From positions 4,104,001 to 4,168,000 of the forward strand of contig NZ_CP091913.1 in the NCBI RefSeq assembly GCF_022063185.1: a DNA stretch of 64,000 nucleotides, written 5' to 3'. Made by a program: the position numbers and the translations under genes. The DNA is from Nostoc sp. UHCC 0870. GTDB taxonomy: Bacteria; Cyanobacteriota; Cyanobacteriia; Cyanobacteriales; Nostocaceae. Under the pieces are notes generated by a model. The model worked only from the letters and a program-made list of their open reading frames with translations. It was not told the origin of the DNA and searched no databases. Below are positions 53,630 through 63,198 of the stretch, in pieces (position 1 is the stretch's first letter; every line of letters begins with the position of its first letter).

Positions 53630-54871
53630 ATGAATCGGTTGGCTAAACTTTGTTTGTTTTATGTGCTGTGTGTACAACTTATATTGTCCTTAACAATATT
53701 TTCTGACCCTTCACTCTCAGATTATCAACAGAAAAATAGCTTACCAACTACAACAGAAATTCGTGGAGTTTGGCTAACTAATGTTGCCAGTGGTGTACTA
53801 TTTGTACCTTGGGGTATTGAACGCGCTGTTAATCAATTATCAGCACTCAATTTTAATACGATTTATCCTGTAGTTTGGAATCGAGGACATACTTTCTATA
53901 AAAGCAATGCAGCCAAATTATTTACAGGTAGTGATGTTCAGCCTTTACTGAATGTTGCACATGGCAACCAAGATTTTTTGACAAAGTTATTGAAACTAGC
54001 CAAACCTAAAGGTTTAACTGTCATTCCTTGGTTTGAATATGGTTTTATGTCCCCACCTGACTCAGAATTAGTTAGGCGTTATCCTGATTGGTTAACAATG
54101 GGAAGCAATGGTGCGAAAACTCTTAGTGAGATTTTGCCAAGAAAACTTGATAATCAGCCTACAAATAAATTAGTTTGGCTGAATCCCTTCCATCCAGAAG
54201 TGCAAGAGTTTATTTTATCGTTAGTGGTAGAAGTGGTTAGCAATTATGATGTAGATGGTATTCAATTTGATGATCATTTTGGAATGCCAGTACAGTTTGG
54301 CTATGACCCATTTACTATTGAACTTTATCAAAAAGAACATCAAGGAAAAACCCCACCAATTGACCACTTTAACCAAGAATGGATGATTTGGCGTGCTAAT
54401 AAGCTTACTGGGTTTATGGGAGAAATCTATGAAGTTGTCAAAGAGATAAAACCTAATATCAAAATATCTTTGTCTCCTAATTCACAAGATTTTGCCTATA
54501 GAAACTACTTGCAAGATTGGGAAGGTTGGGTAAAAAAAGGGTTTGTAGATGAGTTGATTTTGCAGGTTTATCGCAGTGATAAAAGCAGTTTTATTAAAGA
54601 ACTAGAACAGCCTGCTGTAAAGTTTGCTCGGACTAAAATACCTGTAGCTATTGGTATTTCTACTGGTACTTTAACTACTCCAGTGAAAATTGCACAGGTT
54701 CAAGAACAGATTGAAGCAGTGCGCGATCGCCAATTTTTTGGTATATCTTTTTTTTACTGGGAAAGTTTGTGGGGTTACATCGCACCAGAATCACCCCAAC
54801 AACGACGCAAGGTTTTTGGTGAGTTGTTTGCAGCTAAGGCAAAAAGACCGTTGACGATAGGGAGGAAGTAG
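53630..54871 (+). CDS. Exported glycosyl hydrolase-like protein (GHL10/DUF187)
   Basis: A 413-residue protein. Residues 1-25 are a hydrophobic signal or anchor segment (LCLFYVLCVQLILSLTIF). The rest is a TIM-barrel hydrolase-like domain: EIRGVWLTNVASG, FNTIYPVVWNRGHT, KGLTVIPWFEYGF, NPFHPEVQEFILS, VDGIQFDDHFGMP and ISLSPNSQDFAYRNY. The FDDH strand carries the Asp typical of GHL10-family candidates. Substrate is unknown; action on cell-wall or exopolysaccharide glycans is inference. It starts at the ATG 53630 after an intergenic stretch with no near neighbours. Confidence 0.85.
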   Translation: MNRLAKLCLFYVLCVQLILSLTIFSDPSLSDYQQKNSLPTTTEIRGVWLTNVASGVLFVPWGIERAVNQLSALNFNTIYPVVWNRGHTFYKSNAAKLFTGSDVQPLLNVAHGNQDFLTKLLKLAKPKGLTVIPWFEYGFMSPPDSELVRRYPDWLTMGSNGAKTLSEILPRKLDNQPTNKLVWLNPFHPEVQEFILSLVVEVVSNYDVDGIQFDDHFGMPVQFGYDPFTIELYQKEHQGKTPPIDHFNQEWMIWRANKLTGFMGEIYEVVKEIKPNIKISLSPNSQDFAYRNYLQDWEGWVKKGFVDELILQVYRSDKSSFIKELEQPAVKFARTKIPVAIGISTGTLTTPVKIAQVQEQIEAVRDRQFFGISFFYWESLWGYIAPESPQQRRKVFGELFAAKAKRPLTIGRK

Positions 54872-54960
54872 GTGACAGGTGACAGGTGACAGGTGACAGG
54901 GATATGATTGCTCAACACTTTCAATTAATCTACTTTTATCCAAAATATCAATAAAATTTG

Positions 54961-55533
54961 ATGCCTATCATCTCTGCCAAAACCCCGTTAAAATTTATGC
55001 TGTTATGGATTTTAGCTAATTTTGGCGGTTTTTTGGGAAGCTTGTTCTGGATTGAAATTGGCGAACGAGGAGAGATTGGCGTAGTACAAGCAGCAATTGG
55101 AGGATTAGCGATCGCATTACCTCAAAGTCTTATCCTTAAAGAAACTATCTTCACTATCAAGTGGATTATATTAACTTTAGCAGCCTGGGTGTTACTCACA
55201 ACTATAGGCATAGGCGCAGTTGGTTGGAGTGTACACTCTTCTGATATTCTGCCTTTAAGACTCTACTTTGGGGCAATACATGGAGCAGTTGGCGGCTTTG
55301 CTATTAGCCTAGCTCAATCTTTGGCAATTCGTCAGTCGGTATCTTGGGCTTGGCAATGGATTATAGTTAGCTCTCTAAGTTGGGCTGTAGCTTTACCTGT
55401 TGGTTATGCTGTAGGAATAACATTACACCGATTAACTCGCTTATTTTTAGGTGAAGTGGTAGGGTTAGCTATTACTTGGCTAATGGTTGCTATTCTCACA
55501 GGTATGACGGCTTATAGACTGGTAAATAGGTAA
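54961..55533 (+). CDS. Multi-pass membrane protein, unknown function
   Basis: A 190-residue hydrophobic protein with about five or six membrane helices: PLKFMLLWILANFGGFLGSLF (first), VVQAAIGGLAIALPQSLIL, WIILTLAAWVLLTTIGIGAV, LYFGAIHGAVGGFAISLAQS, WQWIIVSSLSWAVALPVGYA and VGLAITWLMVAILTGMTAY. Two halves have related IGGLAIALPQSL and VGGFAISLAQSL segments, suggesting an internal duplication. I do not recognise the family. Start chosen at the ATG 54961 rather than the TTG three bases before. Preceded by GACAGGTGACAGG repeats at 54872-54899. Confidence 0.7.
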   Translation: MPIISAKTPLKFMLLWILANFGGFLGSLFWIEIGERGEIGVVQAAIGGLAIALPQSLILKETIFTIKWIILTLAAWVLLTTIGIGAVGWSVHSSDILPLRLYFGAIHGAVGGFAISLAQSLAIRQSVSWAWQWIIVSSLSWAVALPVGYAVGITLHRLTRLFLGEVVGLAITWLMVAILTGMTAYRLVNR

Positions 55534-55852
55534 TTTGTTAAGAAACGTAACATTAATTAATTTAATGCTTTCATATAGTTTAAGTATATGTAACAATATT
55601 AATTAAATATTCACAAAAGAAAATCAATAAAATTACCCTAGCTTACAAATGGGTTTTCAGCTTCACGACGTAGGATCTGTTAAGCTTATTGCTATGAACT
55701 TGCCTAGATTTCTGATAAGAATTAAAGCAAGGCTCAAATATCATCAGCAAAACCAACAATAATTCGCTTGAGGCACTAGAAGCATTTTCTAAAGGCGAAA
55801 TTCTTCAATAAAGTGCCTCAAAGAGTCATTAATAACGAACAGGGACTCTCGC
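55534..55852. other. Intergenic region upstream of the kinase, with hairpin
   Basis: 319 bases, AT-rich at first. A perfect 10-bp inverted repeat, TTGAGGCACT (55769-55778) and AGTGCCTCAA (55812-55821), lies 32 bases before the kinase start and may form an RNA hairpin or mark an operator. A further GAGTC/GACTC pair surrounds the ribosome site. Confidence 0.5.
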
Positions 55853-58114
55853 ATGAATATCAATTCAGTAGAATCTACCGTCGAGTTGAAGCAAGAATCT
55901 CATGCTCATCTGATTTTTGGCACAGCAGTAGACGAAAAAAGTAGTGGTGAACAGCTACTATTAAGTATGTATGACTCTGTGCAGACATCTATCTTTGTGG
56001 TGGATGTCCTAGAGAATGGAGATTTTTGTTATGTAGCACTTAATCCTACCCATGAGCGATGGATAGGTATACGTTCCCAAGATTTGCGGGGTAAAAAACC
56101 AGAAGATATTCTCACCCCCGTAGATGCTGCTAAGGTTCGTCAGCGTTACGCTAATTGCGTGCGCTTGGGTAAAACTATATCTTACGAACAATGCTTACAA
56201 TTTCAGGGAGTACCGACTTGGTGGAGTACAACGCTTACGCCATTGCGGGATGCTAACTCTAGAATTTGTCGCATCATTGGCACTAGTAGTAATATCACCC
56301 CTGCTAAACAGGTAGCCCAAGCCAGGGGAATCCAAGCTGAACGAGAACATCTATTAGCAGCAATTGTCCAAAGAATTCACGAGTCTTTAGATTTAGATGT
56401 AATTCTCCATCAAACTGCTCAGGATGTGCGAGAGTGTTTAAATTGCGATCGCATCCTCATTTATCAGATGCAAACTGGCCCAAATGGAGTGGTAATTGCC
56501 GAAGCTACAGCAAACCCTGATATTTCTCTATTGGGTAAACACTTCCAAGATCCTTGTTTAAGTATCAAGCACAAAGAACATCACGGGCGATGTTGCACTG
56601 AAATCATTGAAGATATTTATGCCAGTGGGATAAACACTTGCCAAAGAGACTTTTTAGACTCGTTGCAAGTCAGAGCGCATCTAGTCGTCCCAATTTTATC
56701 ACGACAAAATTTGTGGGGGTTATTAATTGCTCAATATTGCCATGAACCCCACCAATGGCAACAAATAGAAATTGATTTACTCCAACAGCTAGCCACCCAA
56801 CTAGGAATTGCTACCCAGCAGGGAGAACTACAACAGCAAATCAAACATCTCAAAAACGAACTAGCATTACAAAAGCAGGCACATCAAAACCAGTTCCAGC
56901 AGACAAAAAGGTTTCAAGCCTTAGTTTTAAGCATCACGGCACAAATTAGAGACCGTCAAGATGAAATGCAAATTTTTGCTCATCTTACTCAAGAATTAGC
57001 CAAGTTACTACAACTAGAGTCTTGCTATATCGAACTTTACAACTCTGATTGCACTGTCGCCAGTGTTGTGTGTGAGTATGCACCTAACCAGCCTACATAC
57101 CAGGGAATCAGCAGGAAACCACAAGACTTGAGCGAAATTTATCAGCCGCTATTGCAAAAACAACATTTCCATTCTGTAGAAATAGTCCCTGGATGGCATC
57201 CTAAATTACTGGTAATTACCCAGCTAGCTTGTCCTATTTTCGATCAGCAAGGGACTCTGGGTAATCTTTGGTTAATCAAACCCACACAACAACTGTTTAG
57301 TGAGCTAGAAATTGGCCTAGTACAAACTTTAGCCCATGAATGTGCGATCGCTATCCGGCAAACACGTCTCAATACTAGCAAACAAGCAAGAATCCACAAA
57401 CTAGAAAACAAAGAACGCCTCACTCAAGAATTTCTCAAAAACCTCTCCCATGAACTGCAAACACCCATAACGAATATTAGTCTAGCCGCTCAAACCCTCG
57501 AAAGTATTCTCTTACCCAACGGCACATTAGATATTGAAATCGTACCCCAACTCTTACAGATTCTACATAACGAGTGTAGTAGAGAAAGTAGGCTAATTAA
57601 CGATGTACTCACACTCATCCATCTAGAAACCAAACCCGAACCCCCAACACTCATCACCATTGACTTACAGACCTGGCTTACCCCCATTGTCGAATCTTTT
57701 TTAGACCTCACCAGCTGTCAAGGACAGCAATTAAAACTAGATATTGCTAATGTCATACCTCCCTTAGAAACCGATATTACCGAACTAGAGCGAATTGTCA
57801 CCGAACTACTCAGCTATGTCTGCAAATACACACCACCAGGAGAATCAATTACAGTATCTGCTCAGACAACACCCGCAGAAATACAACTCAGTATCAGCAA
57901 TTCTGGATTAGAAATTCCCATCCATGACCAAGTTCGCATATTCGAGCCGTTCTACCATCTATGCAAAAATGACCCCTGGAAATATAGTGGCACAGGCTTA
58001 GAAATGGCTTTAGTTAAAAAAATGGTCAGACATTTGGGTGGCTCGATTCTTGTAGAAAGTATTGCCAGTCAAACTAGATTTATCATTACATTCCCCCAAT
58101 CTGCTAAATCATAA
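55853..58114 (+). CDS. Sensor histidine kinase with a cyanobacteriochrome-like GAF domain (PAS-GAF-GAF-HisKA)
   Basis: A 753-residue kinase. Order: PAS (about 35-155, SVQTSIFVVDVLENGDFC), GAF (about 170-325), coiled coil, second GAF (about 360-505), HisKA (phospho-His in FLKNLSHELQTPITNI, near 535) and HATPase (ISNSGLEIPIHDQVRIFEPF, GTGLEMALVKK). The first GAF has DPCL and, exactly 28 residues later, the Cys of INTCQRDFLDSLQVRAHL, the spacing of two-cysteine cyanobacteriochromes, though Phe of DXCF is Leu and the usual His after the second Cys is Gln. Bilin binding is therefore uncertain. The HATPase G-box GTGLEMALVK differs from the normal GTGLGL. GGGACTC precedes the ATG weakly. Confidence 0.85.
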   Translation: MNINSVESTVELKQESHAHLIFGTAVDEKSSGEQLLLSMYDSVQTSIFVVDVLENGDFCYVALNPTHERWIGIRSQDLRGKKPEDILTPVDAAKVRQRYANCVRLGKTISYEQCLQFQGVPTWWSTTLTPLRDANSRICRIIGTSSNITPAKQVAQARGIQAEREHLLAAIVQRIHESLDLDVILHQTAQDVRECLNCDRILIYQMQTGPNGVVIAEATANPDISLLGKHFQDPCLSIKHKEHHGRCCTEIIEDIYASGINTCQRDFLDSLQVRAHLVVPILSRQNLWGLLIAQYCHEPHQWQQIEIDLLQQLATQLGIATQQGELQQQIKHLKNELALQKQAHQNQFQQTKRFQALVLSITAQIRDRQDEMQIFAHLTQELAKLLQLESCYIELYNSDCTVASVVCEYAPNQPTYQGISRKPQDLSEIYQPLLQKQHFHSVEIVPGWHPKLLVITQLACPIFDQQGTLGNLWLIKPTQQLFSELEIGLVQTLAHECAIAIRQTRLNTSKQARIHKLENKERLTQEFLKNLSHELQTPITNISLAAQTLESILLPNGTLDIEIVPQLLQILHNECSRESRLINDVLTLIHLETKPEPPTLITIDLQTWLTPIVESFLDLTSCQGQQLKLDIANVIPPLETDITELERIVTELLSYVCKYTPPGESITVSAQTTPAEIQLSISNSGLEIPIHDQVRIFEPFYHLCKNDPWKYSGTGLEMALVKKMVRHLGGSILVESIASQTRFIITFPQSAKS

Positions 58115-58175
58115 ATCATCAGTTGACTTAATATTGACGAATTAACTATAATATTGCTATTATGATTGTTTGCGT

Positions 58176-58248
<73 letters not shown>

Positions 58249-58335
58249 TTCTTTCGGCAACTCTATACAGAACCATTGACTAAATCTTGCCTAGACTGGG
58301 CTAATATCCCCTTGGAAAACCTTGATTTTAAGGGA

Positions 58336-58539
58336 TTAAGCTTTGATTAACTTGGCGAATTTCCGCATCTCGTCCCAAGTCCTAGCTGTAATGTCTAATT
58401 CCTTGGTTTGGTTGTGCTGGTTATTATGACGGCTGGCTTTTCTAAGTTCAATGTAATTTGCGATCGCGTTCAATATAACTTCGGCTGCATTGCCGTGTAA
58501 CAAGGCTTTACCGCTATCTAATGCCCTAGCATAAGCCAT
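58336..58539 (-). CDS. Small hypothetical protein, possibly frameshifted at its start
   Basis: A 67-residue polar protein from the ATG 58539 (MAYARALDSGKALLHGNAA through ELRKASRH to MRKFAKLIKA). I do not recognise it. The frame remains open to a TTG at 58566 (LIYETEAEV). An ATG further up (58597) opens NIQFQTSKS in the neighbouring frame; removing one A from the AAAA run near 58576 would join the two as one protein, which hints at a slipped or decayed start. It lies next to the tRNA-Lys gene, a usual landing site for integrating elements. Confidence 0.4.
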   Translation of the reverse strand: MAYARALDSGKALLHGNAAEVILNAIANYIELRKASRHNNQHNQTKELDITARTWDEMRKFAKLIKA

Positions 58540-58566
58540 CACCTCAGCTTCAGTTTCGTATATCAA

Positions 58567-58868
58567 GGCTTTTGCTCGTTTGAAATTGTATGTTCATTTA
58601 CGCCGAACTGTACTAGTAACTGCACTAGAGTCACGCAGAGATTACAGTTACCATCGTAAATAACATAGTAATTCATTATTAATAACCCTTTTTGGTAACA
58701 ATATTACGCAAAATATCTTAATATATAATTAAGCAGTAAGTCGCAAGTTGATTAAGTATTATTTTATTGATAAATTTCCATAGATACCTGATTTAACAAA
58801 CTATCATCAAGCTGCTTGAGAGATTAAATAAATTTTTTACGCTGAAACCTAAAACCTTGTGGGTGAGA
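58567..58868. other. Intergenic region between orphan ORF and AraC gene, nothing identified
   Basis: About 300 bases of AT-rich DNA with no gene, hairpin or repeat that I can support; it must hold the promoter of the AraC-type regulator. Confidence 0.35.
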
Positions 58869-59783
58869 ATGATGTCGGAAGAGAAAATCCTGAGTGTTGA
58901 TCTAGCTCAAGAAGATTCCTATGGGGAAATTCTGCCGCGATCGCCCCTGATTTCTAGTTACCATGCCCAATGGGAAGGTTTACGTTTTGATGTTCACCAA
59001 CAGCCTGGACACGAAACTCCAGAACATATCATTCAACAACACGTTATTAGTATTAGCTTAAAGCCGCAAGTTATCCAAGCAGAGAGATTATTTAACGGAC
59101 ATTTTCAACAAGAGAATATAGTTAACGGAGACGTAGCAATTATTCCTGCTCATATCAATCACATATCACGCTGGCAATCGGAAGCAGAGTTTATCACCAT
59201 TAGTCTAGAGCCAGCGTTTTTGAGGCGAATTGCTATAGAAACAGGAGATTGGCAAGAATTTGAAATTAAACCCCGTTTTGCAGCACCAGATCCATTAATT
59301 CATCAAATTGGGCTAGCACTCAAATCAGAATTGGAATCTAATGGTGATGGTAGCCATGTTTATATTGAATCTCTGACCAATACGCTTTGTGTTCACCTCC
59401 TCAAACATTATTGTGCAGCTAATAAAACAAGTCTTCATTACTCTAGGGATAAAGGTCTTTCTGGTTGGAAACTCAGACAAGCCATCGCCTACATTCAAGA
59501 TAACCTCAACCAAGATTTAACTTTGGCAGAGATTGCAGCAGTGGTAGATATGAGTATGTACCATTTTTCACGGTTGTTCAAACAATCAACAGGCTTTGCA
59601 CCACATCAGTATGTGATGAATTGCAGAATTGAGCGAGCAAAAAAACTCTTGTCTCAAAGCAATCAATCTATAGAAAAAATCTGTCAACAAGTTGGCTTTC
59701 AAAGTCAAAGTCACTTCACCAACGTCTTTCGCAAGCTCATAGGTATCACACCGAGAGCGTACAGAGAACAAGTCAAAATTTAA
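58869..59783 (+). CDS. AraC-family transcriptional regulator
   Basis: A 304-residue regulator. The N-terminal 200 residues are a cupin-like sensing domain (GDVAIIPAHINHISRW). The C-terminal 100 residues hold two helix-turn-helix motifs: LTLAEIAAVVDMSMYHFSRL and the second with IEKICQQVGFQSQSHFTNVF, ending KLIGITPRAYR. The frame opens at a TTG (58857); the ATG 58869 (MMSEEKIL) is the likely start. It is followed after 262 bases by dps and then a pirin gene on the same strand, so control of these stress genes is possible but not shown. Confidence 0.9.
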   Translation: MMSEEKILSVDLAQEDSYGEILPRSPLISSYHAQWEGLRFDVHQQPGHETPEHIIQQHVISISLKPQVIQAERLFNGHFQQENIVNGDVAIIPAHINHISRWQSEAEFITISLEPAFLRRIAIETGDWQEFEIKPRFAAPDPLIHQIGLALKSELESNGDGSHVYIESLTNTLCVHLLKHYCAANKTSLHYSRDKGLSGWKLRQAIAYIQDNLNQDLTLAEIAAVVDMSMYHFSRLFKQSTGFAPHQYVMNCRIERAKKLLSQSNQSIEKICQQVGFQSQSHFTNVFRKLIGITPRAYREQVKI

Positions 59784-60045
59784 GGGGACTGGGGACACTT
59801 CCCTATTCTGGCAAAATTATACTATCTGCGATCGCCTGTTTGGTGGTACATTTAGTTTCATAAATAACCACCACAGCTAAATTTATGGCTAAACTGACAA
59901 TAAAATAGCACAAAAAGCTATTTTCGCCATCTGTCGTCAGTATTCTTGCTTCCATAATCCCTATCTATCATCCGGGAGTTTCGGACAACACCCTATTCGC
60001 CATAGTATCTATAGAGTGAATTCCGACAAGTCATTAGGTAGAAAC

Positions 60046-60612
60046 ATGAGTCAAAATACTCTGTCAACACGTCTGTACCCCACCCGTATAGACATTCCTG
60101 CTGAAGTGCGGGTGCAAATCGTCGCTATCCTCAACCAAACTTTAGCAGCTACTTTGGACTTGAAAACTCAAACCAAACAAGCTCATTGGAATGTCAAAGG
60201 AACTGATTTTTATCAGTTACACGAATTGTTTGATGAACTTGCAGGCGAATTGGAAGAGTTTGTTGATATGGTGGCAGAACGAGTCACTGCTTTGGGTGGA
60301 TATGCTGTTGGTACAGCGCGTTCGGCTGCTCAAAACTCTATCTTGCCAGAATATCCCTTTGATATTTTGGATAGTCAAGAACACGTAGCAGCCTTAGCAG
60401 ACCGCTTTGCACCTTATGCCAAGCATATCCGAGGAGCGATCGCTAAAACTGATGATTTAGGCGACGCTGATACTGCTGACCTATACACAGAAATTTCGCG
60501 CACCATTGACAAGCGACTGTGGTTCTTAGAGGCGCATCTGCAAGCATCAGCAGTTAAGGAAGGAAATGGTATGTCTAGTGTTAAAACTCAACAAAAAGCT
60601 GTGTTGAGATAA
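60046..60612 (+). CDS. dps: Dps ferritin-like DNA-protection protein
   Basis: A 188-residue Dps-family protein from the ATG 60046 (MSQNTLSTRL); a GTG ten codons earlier is an alternative. The ferroxidase ligands keep the classic spacing: His47 and His59 (QAHWNVKG, LHELFD), Asp74 and Glu78 (EEFVDMVAERV). The 12-mer oxidises Fe(II) with peroxide and stores iron, protecting DNA. The C-terminal tail (VKEGNGMSSVKTQQKAVLR) is basic, as often for DNA binding. Nostoc has several Dps proteins; which one this is cannot be told. Confidence 0.93.
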   Translation: MSQNTLSTRLYPTRIDIPAEVRVQIVAILNQTLAATLDLKTQTKQAHWNVKGTDFYQLHELFDELAGELEEFVDMVAERVTALGGYAVGTARSAAQNSILPEYPFDILDSQEHVAALADRFAPYAKHIRGAIAKTDDLGDADTADLYTEISRTIDKRLWFLEAHLQASAVKEGNGMSSVKTQQKAVLR

Positions 60613-60826
60613 ATATTTTTGGGGAATTTTTGCTGTTATAAGTCTATAGTATCCTTTTAGTAAGTACGCCACCTTTAAGTGCGTACTTTTCATTTTATAT
60701 TGCCATATCTTACTATTTATATAGTTCAAACTCAGACAACAAACTTTAGTAATTTAACAATACAACAAAGAAGAAAAATTTCTCCTTTCCAAATCTCTAC
60801 GCCCATTTTAAAAGTGAGGGAAATAT

Positions 60827-61543
60827 ATGTCTCCAAATACAATTAATTATCTAGTTCATGGTCGCAGCGATCGCGGTCATAGTCAAACTGGTTGGCTTGA
60901 TAGCTACCATACATTTTCCTTCAGCAATTTTTATGACCCAAACCGTATGGGATTCCGTAGCTTAAGGGTGATTAATGATGACCGTATTGCTTCTGGTGCG
61001 GGATTTCCTACCCACGGTCATCGTGACATGGAAATTCTCACCTATGTGCTATCAGGTGCAGTAGAGCATAAAGACAGTTTGGGTACAGGTTCAGTCATTC
61101 GTCCTGGGGATGTCCAAATTATGAGTGCTGGTACTGGGATTCACCACAGCGAATTTAATCCCTCCCAAACTGAACCACTCCACTTGCTGCAAATTTGGAT
61201 TTTACCTGATCAGCAAGGACTATCACCCAGATATGAACAAAAAGCCTTTTCCCCAGAAGAAAAACGTGGTCAACTCCGGCTAGTTGCAGCTAAAGATGGA
61301 CGGAATGGTGCTGTAACGATTCACCAAGATGTATATATCTACGCATCTGTTTTAGAACCTGGTGATGTGGTCAATTATCGCGTCAAACCAAATCGTTATG
61401 CTTGGTTACAAATTGCTGAAGGTATTGCAACTTTGCATGGGGAAGAACTCAGAGCCGGTGATGGGGTGCAAATCAACAGCGAAGAACAGTTAGAGATCGG
61501 CACTAACATTGGTGCAGAATTGTTACTGTTCGATTTGGGATAA
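60827..61543 (+). CDS. Pirin-family protein
   Basis: A 238-residue pirin. The bicupin N-terminal part has SYHTFSFSNFYDPNRMGF, then the metal ligands in FPTHGHRDMEILTYV and GTGIHHSEFNPS (two His, then His and Glu). The C-terminal cupin holds RLVAAKDGRNGAVTIHQD. Bacterial pirins such as YhhW bind a metal and some oxidise quercetin; physiological role is not settled. It follows dps by about 215 bases on the same strand and completes a small stress group. A GAGGG sequence lies before the ATG. Confidence 0.93.
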   Translation: MSPNTINYLVHGRSDRGHSQTGWLDSYHTFSFSNFYDPNRMGFRSLRVINDDRIASGAGFPTHGHRDMEILTYVLSGAVEHKDSLGTGSVIRPGDVQIMSAGTGIHHSEFNPSQTEPLHLLQIWILPDQQGLSPRYEQKAFSPEEKRGQLRLVAAKDGRNGAVTIHQDVYIYASVLEPGDVVNYRVKPNRYAWLQIAEGIATLHGEELRAGDGVQINSEEQLEIGTNIGAELLLFDLG

Positions 61544-61694
61544 TTGGGATCAGCCGTGATAGCACATCCTCCATTCAACTGGAGGATATAATTCCAATCT
61601 CTCACTTTACACAAATATTTTTAAAGAATTTTGATAATTTGCTCCTCTGTTTGGTATTTCTGAGAAAGTTATAACATTTAGGAGTATCGCCTCT

Positions 61695-61829
61695 ATGGCT
61701 AAAATTACAAGTCCCGCCGTCGCTGACTCTGGTGCTAAACCTCCATATACTTTCCGTACAGGTTGGGCATTGTTGCTACTAGCTGTTAACTTTTTGGTAG
61801 CAGCCTATTACTTCCACATTATTGACTAG
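61695..61829 (+). CDS. 44-residue single-pass membrane protein
   Basis: A short gene below usual length limits. MAKITSPAVADSGAKPPYTF is followed by RTGWALLLLAVNFLVAAYYF, one membrane helix, and a HIID end. AGGAG lies about ten bases before the ATG, so it is probably translated. I do not firmly recognise it; small one-helix thylakoid proteins attached to photosystem II assembly are the closest idea, unproven. Confidence 0.6.
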   Translation: MAKITSPAVADSGAKPPYTFRTGWALLLLAVNFLVAAYYFHIID

Positions 61830-61849
61830 TTAGCAGTGGAGTAATTAGG

Positions 61850-62113
61850 GGTGTAAGGGTGTAAGGGTGTAAGGGTGTAAGGGTGTAAGGGTTGAAGGTG
61901 TTTGGACGGGGATTGATAAAGAACCCAACACCCTTGTTCCAAGGAGCAGGGCTTTTAACCCAAGGGTTAGGTTGGCTGCTCTTTCTTCCCCCTAAACCCC
62001 TAAACCCCTAAACCCCTACACCCCTACACCCCTACACCCCTACACCCCTACACCCCTAAACCCCTACACCCCTACACCCCTACACCCCTACACCCCTACA
62101 CCCCTACACCCCC
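61850..62113. repeat. GGGTGTAA and inverted CCCCTACA/CCCCTAAA tandem repeat block
   Basis: Six GGGTGTAA units at about 61850-61892 on the plus strand, then after a 95-base spacer about fifteen CCCCTACA or CCCCTAAA units at about 61992-62113, in inverted sense. The two arrays could pair as a large cruciform or RNA hairpin. Confidence 0.9.
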
Positions 62114-62141
62114 CCAACGGGGCTTGGTAATTTCGTGTTGC

Positions 62142-63008
62142 TCAAATCGTTCCTTTGAATAAACCCTTGGGACGAATGAGCAACACCACAATCATGATTA
62201 ATAGGGCTATACCTTGCTTATACTGTGAACCCAGCCAAGCAGTGCTGACTTCTTGAACGATACCAATGATAAAAGCTGCGGCGATCGCGCCATAAGGATT
62301 ACCAATTCCGCCCAAAATGACTGAGGCGAATAAGGGTAAGATCAAAAACCACCCCATATTGGGACGCACAGCAGTAATTAATCCATACATACTGCCACCC
62401 AAAGATGTGAGTGTACCGGCAATTACCCAAGTCCACAAGACTACTTTATCGACATCAATCCCAGATACTTTGGCTAAATCTAAATCATCAGCCACAGCGC
62501 GCATCGCTTTGCCAATTTTCGTATTTTGCAGCAGATAATGCAGTGCCAAAATTGCCACCACTGCCAAAGCCAAGACCAAGATTTGATTTTGCGGTACTCT
62601 GACACCAAAGATATCTAAAGCCGGGATAATAGGTAAATCGTAATTTTGATTCTTGCCACCCCAAATTAAAACAATCCCATTCCGCAGAAATAAAGCCAGC
62701 CCAATAGAAATAATAATTAGCGTCGTAGAGTTAGCACGGATTGAGCGCATCTTTGACCACAGTAATTTCTCGGATAATATCATTGCTAATACTGTACCGA
62801 CTGCTGCTAATACCATTGACAGCCAAATATTTAGCCCTAAAGTATTTACAAATAAAGTCAGATAAGCACCTAAAGTTAAAAAATCACCGTGGGCAAAATT
62901 TGACAACCGTAAAATCCCGTAAGTAAGTGTCAGTCCAACTGCGGCTAAAGCAATAATGCTACCCACAGCAATGCCATTGACAACAAGTTGAATAATTTGT
63001 GTATCCAT
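62142..63008 (-). CDS. Branched-chain amino-acid ABC transporter permease (LivH type)
   Basis: A 288-residue hydrophobic permease with about eight membrane helices. LivH marks: GIAVGSIIALAAVGLTLTYG, RLSNFAHGDFLTLGAYL, LGSQYKQG and the inner loop MRAVADDLDLAKVSGID, where ATP-binding subunits dock. In Nostoc, related permeases belong to the Nat systems for neutral and hydrophobic amino acids (NatD-like). Its partner genes are not in the window: the upstream gene is divergent and downstream lies the repeat block, so it stands alone here. Start ATG 63008. Confidence 0.9.
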   Translation of the reverse strand: MDTQIIQLVVNGIAVGSIIALAAVGLTLTYGILRLSNFAHGDFLTLGAYLTLFVNTLGLNIWLSMVLAAVGTVLAMILSEKLLWSKMRSIRANSTTLIIISIGLALFLRNGIVLIWGGKNQNYDLPIIPALDIFGVRVPQNQILVLALAVVAILALHYLLQNTKIGKAMRAVADDLDLAKVSGIDVDKVVLWTWVIAGTLTSLGGSMYGLITAVRPNMGWFLILPLFASVILGGIGNPYGAIAAAFIIGIVQEVSTAWLGSQYKQGIALLIMIVVLLIRPKGLFKGTI

Positions 63009-63198
63009 AGTTTGATCTAAATAAAGTCAGCTAATATTTATTTGGAATGGTTTAATCGCAGATAATATTTTTAGTCGTGCAGTAATTATCGACACTATAA
63101 TTTATGATTTATCGACAAAAAAGAATTGTGAGCTAATATACATAGAATCTTGTTCGCAATTTTTGCGTAATTAAAATTGTTCAACGGTCTAGTTGACC
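63009..63198. other. Divergent gap between permease and kinase
   Basis: 190 bases of AT-rich DNA with promoters for both directions; no element recognised. Confidence 0.35.

Noticed and set aside
62000..62110. CCCCTACA array as a CRISPR or telomere
   Set aside because: Units are 7-8 bases without spacers, so it is a tandem STRR, and the replicon context gives no sign of a linear end.
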